Below are positions 63,027 through 64,000 of a stretch of DNA of 64,000 nucleotides, piece by piece. The stretch spans positions 1-64,000 of the forward strand of contig JALQPE010001717.1 of the NCBI GenBank assembly GCA_030407315.1. The letters run 5' to 3'. The stretch comes from Asparagopsis taxiformis. Its lineage: Eukaryota > Rhodophyta > Florideophyceae > Bonnemaisoniales > Bonnemaisoniaceae. Position 1 is the stretch's first letter. Each line of letters begins with the position of its first letter. The notes beneath the pieces are model-generated. The model ran no database searches. It was not told where the DNA came from and worked only from the letters and a program-made list of their open reading frames with translations. Position numbers and translations under genes: made by a program.

Positions 63027-64000
63027 TCATTTTATGTACTCCTCTGCCCTTTTGTCTGAAAAGTTATACCCCACCACATCTTTGACTAGATCTTCCGATA
63101 TCAACTTGTCTATTCGCCATGGTTCGCCAAAACCTCGGAATACGACGTAGGGTATATGAATTCGAAATGTTCCCCACAACACATCCCCTGTCTGTCCCCT
63201 TTTCTTATGCGTTATCGGTTGCCATTCTATACGAAAACTCTTCTTCCCGTCACCTTTCCACCCTTCCCGACTCGCATCCCCGTCAGGCCTCCTATGTACG
63301 GCACAAATCGATGGGCATTTTTTCAGCTCCATGCCATGCACATATTGACCTTGGACCGCAGAACTATTCTTGCGCACTAGGCACCACGTGTTCGATTTTG
63401 CTCCGGATACGCAGAACGAGCTACTGCCAATTGCAACAGATGATGGATCTCCGTTCGTCGTTTCTGTGCACAACAATGCACCAAGCAAGCGCAAGAACAA
63501 TGGCCTCCTAGGCCGATTTCCGCTAATCACTCCCCCTTCTTCCTCTTCCGCTGCCGCTCCAGGCTTTCGTCTGTGCAGCAATGACTCCATTCGCCACGGG
63601 TGAGGTAATCCTAACAAGTCCGATACTGCTGCAAAACTGGAACATGTAATGTTCACAGCTTCAGCACCAGTTCCGCTCACTGCCTCATGAAGCCCAGGGT
63701 AAACTTTGTAATAACATCCTGCATACAACTCTGTTGTTCCCTTCAACATTTCCCGGAATACGGTTGTGCTCAATGAAGCAGGAATATGCACTGGACCACT
63801 CACAACTGTCCCACTGGTACATGCACCATCCACCTCACTATGCGGAAAATCCGTCCCGGAGTTTGACAACGTAACTCTGTTTGCCTGTTCTACAGCTTTC
63901 TCGACTGAGCGGCGCAAAAGCATCAATAGAACCGGTCCAGTGGACGTGAGTGCAGGTTCTATTGGAACTTTCCCATCGTAAACCATCCGATGATCGCCAC
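63027..64000 (-). CDS. Gene 3 paralogue (cassette B), runs off the window
   Basis: The frame is open through the ATG at 63986 to the window edge, so the N-terminal Tudor-like part probably lies outside. Visible features are a short helix (LLRRSVEKAVEQANR), then FAAVSDLLGLPHPWRMESLL, RLLGALLCTE and DPSSVAIGSSSFCVSG, which match residues ~255-325 of the cassette A protein. The C-terminal ~100 residues (RIEWQPITHKKRGQTGDVLW, FRGFGEPWRIDKLI) have no counterpart there. Convergent with gene 4, as in cassette A. Function unknown. Confidence 0.6.
   Translation of the reverse strand, partial: GDHRMVYDGKVPIEPALTSTGPVLLMLLRRSVEKAVEQANRVTLSNSGTDFPHSEVDGACTSGTVVSGPVHIPASLSTTVFREMLKGTTELYAGCYYKVYPGLHEAVSGTGAEAVNITCSSFAAVSDLLGLPHPWRMESLLHRRKPGAAAEEEEGGVISGNRPRRPLFLRLLGALLCTETTNGDPSSVAIGSSSFCVSGAKSNTWCLVRKNSSAVQGQYVHGMELKKCPSICAVHRRPDGDASREGWKGDGKKSFRIEWQPITHKKRGQTGDVLWGTFRIHIPYVVFRGFGEPWRIDKLISEDLVKDVVGYNFSDKRAEEYIK

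Noticed and set aside
9090..64000. Bacterial or phage contamination because of ParB-like and methyltransferase domains
   Set aside because: The same ORFs carry SET-like domains and are surrounded by eukaryotic transposons and a chromodomain retroelement.

Overview
This window looks like eukaryotic nuclear DNA from a repeat-rich, gene-poor region. A multicellular red alga of the Chondrus type is my best guess. The reasons are long intronless ORFs, a chromodomain Ty3/gypsy retrotransposon, many decayed cellular genes and dense families of palindromic repeats. The species call is inference. I found no rRNA, tRNA, CRISPR array or bacterial operon.

Layout. 0-3.7 kb: a 172-bp satellite, diverged ~1.05-kb repeat units, and fold-back elements built from a ~38-bp palindrome. 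3.8-8.4 kb: decayed cellular genes (an LPMO-like enzyme, a coiled-coil protein, a Sel1-repeat protein, an SSB-like OB-fold protein). 9.1-20.5 kb: cassette A, flanked by ~0.5-kb direct repeats. It carries a 2OG-Fe(II) dioxygenase-like ORF, a very large ParB-like + DNA methyltransferase + SET fusion, and two coiled-coil proteins (called here gene 3 and gene 4). 20.5-30 kb: interspersed repeats and more pseudogenes (unknown protein, two TIR fragments, importin-like fragment, DUF676 lipase). A ~75-bp inverted repeat at 3.76 and 28.7 kb brackets this whole pseudogene-rich block. 30-34.5 kb: a truncated zinc-finger transposase, tandem repeats and a transposase C-terminal fragment. 34.5-44.6 kb: a CpG-rich chromovirus (gag, protease, RT/RNase H, integrase with chromodomain) with a textbook -1 frameshift signal between gag and protease. 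44.6-47 kb: minisatellites and hairpins. 47-51.1 kb: a two-ORF DDE-type transposase. 51.9-64 kb: cassette B, with a full-length ParB-like + zinc-cluster + dioxygenase protein, a second ParB-like/methyltransferase/SET fusion, and paralogues of gene 4 and gene 3.

How the genes may work together. The same four protein families occur in both cassettes in different order and orientation. They combine a probable DNA-adenine/cytosine-N4 methyltransferase fused to a histone-methyltransferase fold, a probable oxidative (base- or protein-modifying) enzyme sharing the same kind of N-terminal ParB-like domain, and two small coiled-coil partners. I infer a mobile chromatin-modifying cassette. The link to the neighbouring transposase and repeats is suggestive but not proven.
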